Source: JBNJGB01 sp051747385 (GTDB lineage Bacteria > Myxococcota_A > UBA9042 > PHBI01 > JACKFB01). From it: a stretch of 64,000 bases of DNA. The stretch spans positions 1 to 64,000 of the forward strand of contig JBNJGB010000002.1 of assembly GCA_051747385.1 (NCBI GenBank), read 5' to 3'. Position numbers and translations under genes: made by a program. The first letter of the stretch is position 1. The number at the start of each line of letters is the position of its first letter. Below the pieces are notes generated by a model. It was given only the letters and a program-made list of their open reading frames with translations, was not told the DNA's origin and did no database searches. This document shows, piece by piece, positions 60,040 through 64,000 of this stretch.

Positions 60040-61473
60040 ATGCGGAACGCACGATGGACACGCGGGCTCGGACTGGCGGTGGCGGCGACCATCGCGCTTG
60101 TCGGCTGCTGGGAAGGCGGAATGAACGAGGGGGAGTCCACGCCCGGAAACAAGCCGGGCGGGCAGACCCTCGGGGAGGAGCTGGCCCTGAGCGACGACGG
60201 CCGCTACCTGGTGACCAAGTCGGCAGAGGAGCACGGCGCGACCGTGTGGGCGGTGGACCTGGAGGATCTGCGCGCCGTGCGCCTGCCCGTAGGCGACGGC
60301 GACGGGAGCGCCACGACGAAGATGGTGTTCGGGGCGAGCGAGCGGGCCTATTTCCTGTCGCACGCCTGGGGTGATCGGGACGAAAGCGATCGGCTCCTGT
60401 CCACGGTCCACGAGATCTCGCTCTCGACGGGACGCGAGACCCGGTCCTGGCCGCTCAAGGGCAGCGCGACACACCTGTCCATCGACGAGGAGCACCGCCG
60501 GATCGCGGCGTGGACGAGGGGCCCCTGGAAGCTCGACGGGGAGCCGGACGTGCACAGGATCGTCGTCCTGGACCTCGACGGCGGCCAGCCGCGGAGCCTG
60601 GACCTGCCGACGCGGACAGAGGACGTGCGCTGGATCCCCTCCACGGGGGATCTGGCGGCCGTGCAGCCGAACGAGAACATGCAGAGCACGGTGACGCTCT
60701 TCGAAGGACCGGGCCTGGAGCCGCACGACATCGCGGTCCCCAACTGCGCCTCGAGCCTGGAGGTCGCCCCGGACGGCGAGACGGCCATGCTGGCGCCGAC
60801 CCACTGCTCGAAGGACCCGGTGTCGGTCATCGACCTGGAGGCCCGGACCTTCGTCGAGAACCTGCCCGGGTTCGGCCCCGTGGACTTCTCGCCGGACGGG
60901 CGCTGGGCCCTCGCCTTCGGCCGCCGGGCGGACCTGGAGCGGGTCGCGGGCATCGAGACCGAGGCGGCCTACAGCCTCCTGTTCATCGACACGGAGACCC
61001 TGGACATCGAGGTCCTGGAGCTCGGAGCCGACCTGCCGATCTACTCGGTGACGCCGGACGGGCAGGTGGTGCTCATCTACTCGGTGCTCCAGAGCTCGGC
61101 GTACGACGGCATCGTGATGGTCGACGTGGAGACGCGCACCCTGCGCGAGACCTCCGGGCCGGAGGTGGACCTGAGCGAGTTCGTGATGACGCCCGACGGC
61201 CGCCTCGTCTACCTCGTGGACGGCGGCCTGTTCCGCCTGGACGTGGACACCGGGATGATCACCTACGTGAGCCTGCCCTGCGGCGGCCCCGGGGAGCCCA
61301 CGCGCTGCAACCCCGACCTGGTGAACCTCCTCCCGGGAGGGGAGACCCTGGTGCTCGGCTTCCGGATGGACGCGGAGTTCAGCCTCTACGACATCCCCTC
61401 GAGCCTCGTCACCCTCACCTTCATGATCGAGCCGGACACCGGCGCCGACCCCACTCCCGTGACCGTGAAGTAG
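60040..61473 (+). CDS. Lipoprotein with WD40/beta-propeller-like repeats
   Basis: The 477-residue product has a lipoprotein signal (MRNARWTRGLGLAVAATIAL, then VGC). Repeats with the pattern xxSxDGRYLV, xxSPDGRWALA and xTPDGRLVYLV space out blades of a propeller (LALSDDGRYLVTKSAEEHGA, VDFSPDGRWALAFGRRADLE, FVMTPDGRLVYLVDGGLFRL). Such proteins sit at the outer membrane and bind other proteins or ligands. AGAAGGA precedes the ATG. It has its own sigma-54 promoter, which suggests stress- or contact-dependent expression. Confidence 0.78.
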   Translation: MRNARWTRGLGLAVAATIALVGCWEGGMNEGESTPGNKPGGQTLGEELALSDDGRYLVTKSAEEHGATVWAVDLEDLRAVRLPVGDGDGSATTKMVFGASERAYFLSHAWGDRDESDRLLSTVHEISLSTGRETRSWPLKGSATHLSIDEEHRRIAAWTRGPWKLDGEPDVHRIVVLDLDGGQPRSLDLPTRTEDVRWIPSTGDLAAVQPNENMQSTVTLFEGPGLEPHDIAVPNCASSLEVAPDGETAMLAPTHCSKDPVSVIDLEARTFVENLPGFGPVDFSPDGRWALAFGRRADLERVAGIETEAAYSLLFIDTETLDIEVLELGADLPIYSVTPDGQVVLIYSVLQSSAYDGIVMVDVETRTLRETSGPEVDLSEFVMTPDGRLVYLVDGGLFRLDVDTGMITYVSLPCGGPGEPTRCNPDLVNLLPGGETLVLGFRMDAEFSLYDIPSSLVTLTFMIEPDTGADPTPVTVK

Positions 61474-61516
61474 CACCCGGGGGGCGTCAGGCGCCCTCGC
61501 CGACGTCGTGGGGGAG

Positions 61517-64000
<2,484 letters not shown>

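Overview
The window looks like chromosomal DNA of a very GC-rich, predatory-type deltaproteobacterium (Myxococcota or Bradymonadota grade). Third codon positions are almost all G or C. There are many lipobox-bearing lipoproteins, including Cys-rich and PEGA/TPR types. A membrane Ser/Thr kinase, a TPR-GAF-AAA sigma-54 activator and a CheB-CheR-PAS fusion are also typical of that group. No rRNA, tRNA, CRISPR array, recognisable transposase or integrase was found.

Layout. 1-11.7 kb: two divergent acyl-CoA dehydrogenases (one cut by the window edge), a PEGA protein and Ser/Thr kinase pair, a HEAT-repeat protein, lipoproteins and adenosine deaminase. 12-23.6 kb: housekeeping and envelope genes (Cys-rich lipoprotein, bamB, yfgM-like, der, era, an acyltransferase coupled to an NAD-dependent epimerase, a two-domain GspF-like protein). 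23.7-39.8 kb: a large cysteine-peptidase-like lipoprotein, a CheB-CheR-PAS protein overlapping a hybrid histidine kinase, a ClpP-fold periplasmic protein, a UvrD-type helicase, a 1022-residue lipoprotein, an M48 peptidase and a DUF6544-type protein. 39.8-49.0 kb: a candidate genomic island bounded by 201-bp direct repeats, carrying an MmeI-like restriction-modification enzyme, a second N6-adenine methyltransferase and a PIN-domain RNase. 48.8-53.5 kb: an ectoine-synthase/ATP-grasp fusion, a LysR regulator and a decaying molybdenum-hydroxylase cluster. 53.9-64 kb: fetAB, corA, envelope proteins, msrB, a lipoprotein behind a sigma-54 promoter, and a sigma-54 activator running off the end.

The intergenic DNA holds at least three families of short dispersed repeats. 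Family A (about 170 bp) has inverted TCGCAAAGTCG near its ends and an internal variable (GGGCAA)n tract; it occurs at 6.1, 15.6 (three tandem copies of 168 bp), 26.8 and 59.0 kb. Family B (165-166 bp) has about 13-bp terminal inverted repeats and occurs at 15.4 and 26.5 kb, next to family A both times. Family C carries GCGCCAAG/CGCAAAGG modules at 2.4 and 11.7 kb. One A copy abuts the stump of an ornithine-cyclodeaminase-like gene.

Strongest leads: the EctC-like/ATP-grasp fusion; the duplicated 3' end of that same gene flanking the restriction island, as expected if the island integrated there; the MITE-like repeat families; Der GTPase with an insertion of about 110 residues inside its second G domain; and the sigma-54 promoter/activator pair near 60 kb. 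All family calls come from reading motifs; no database search was run.
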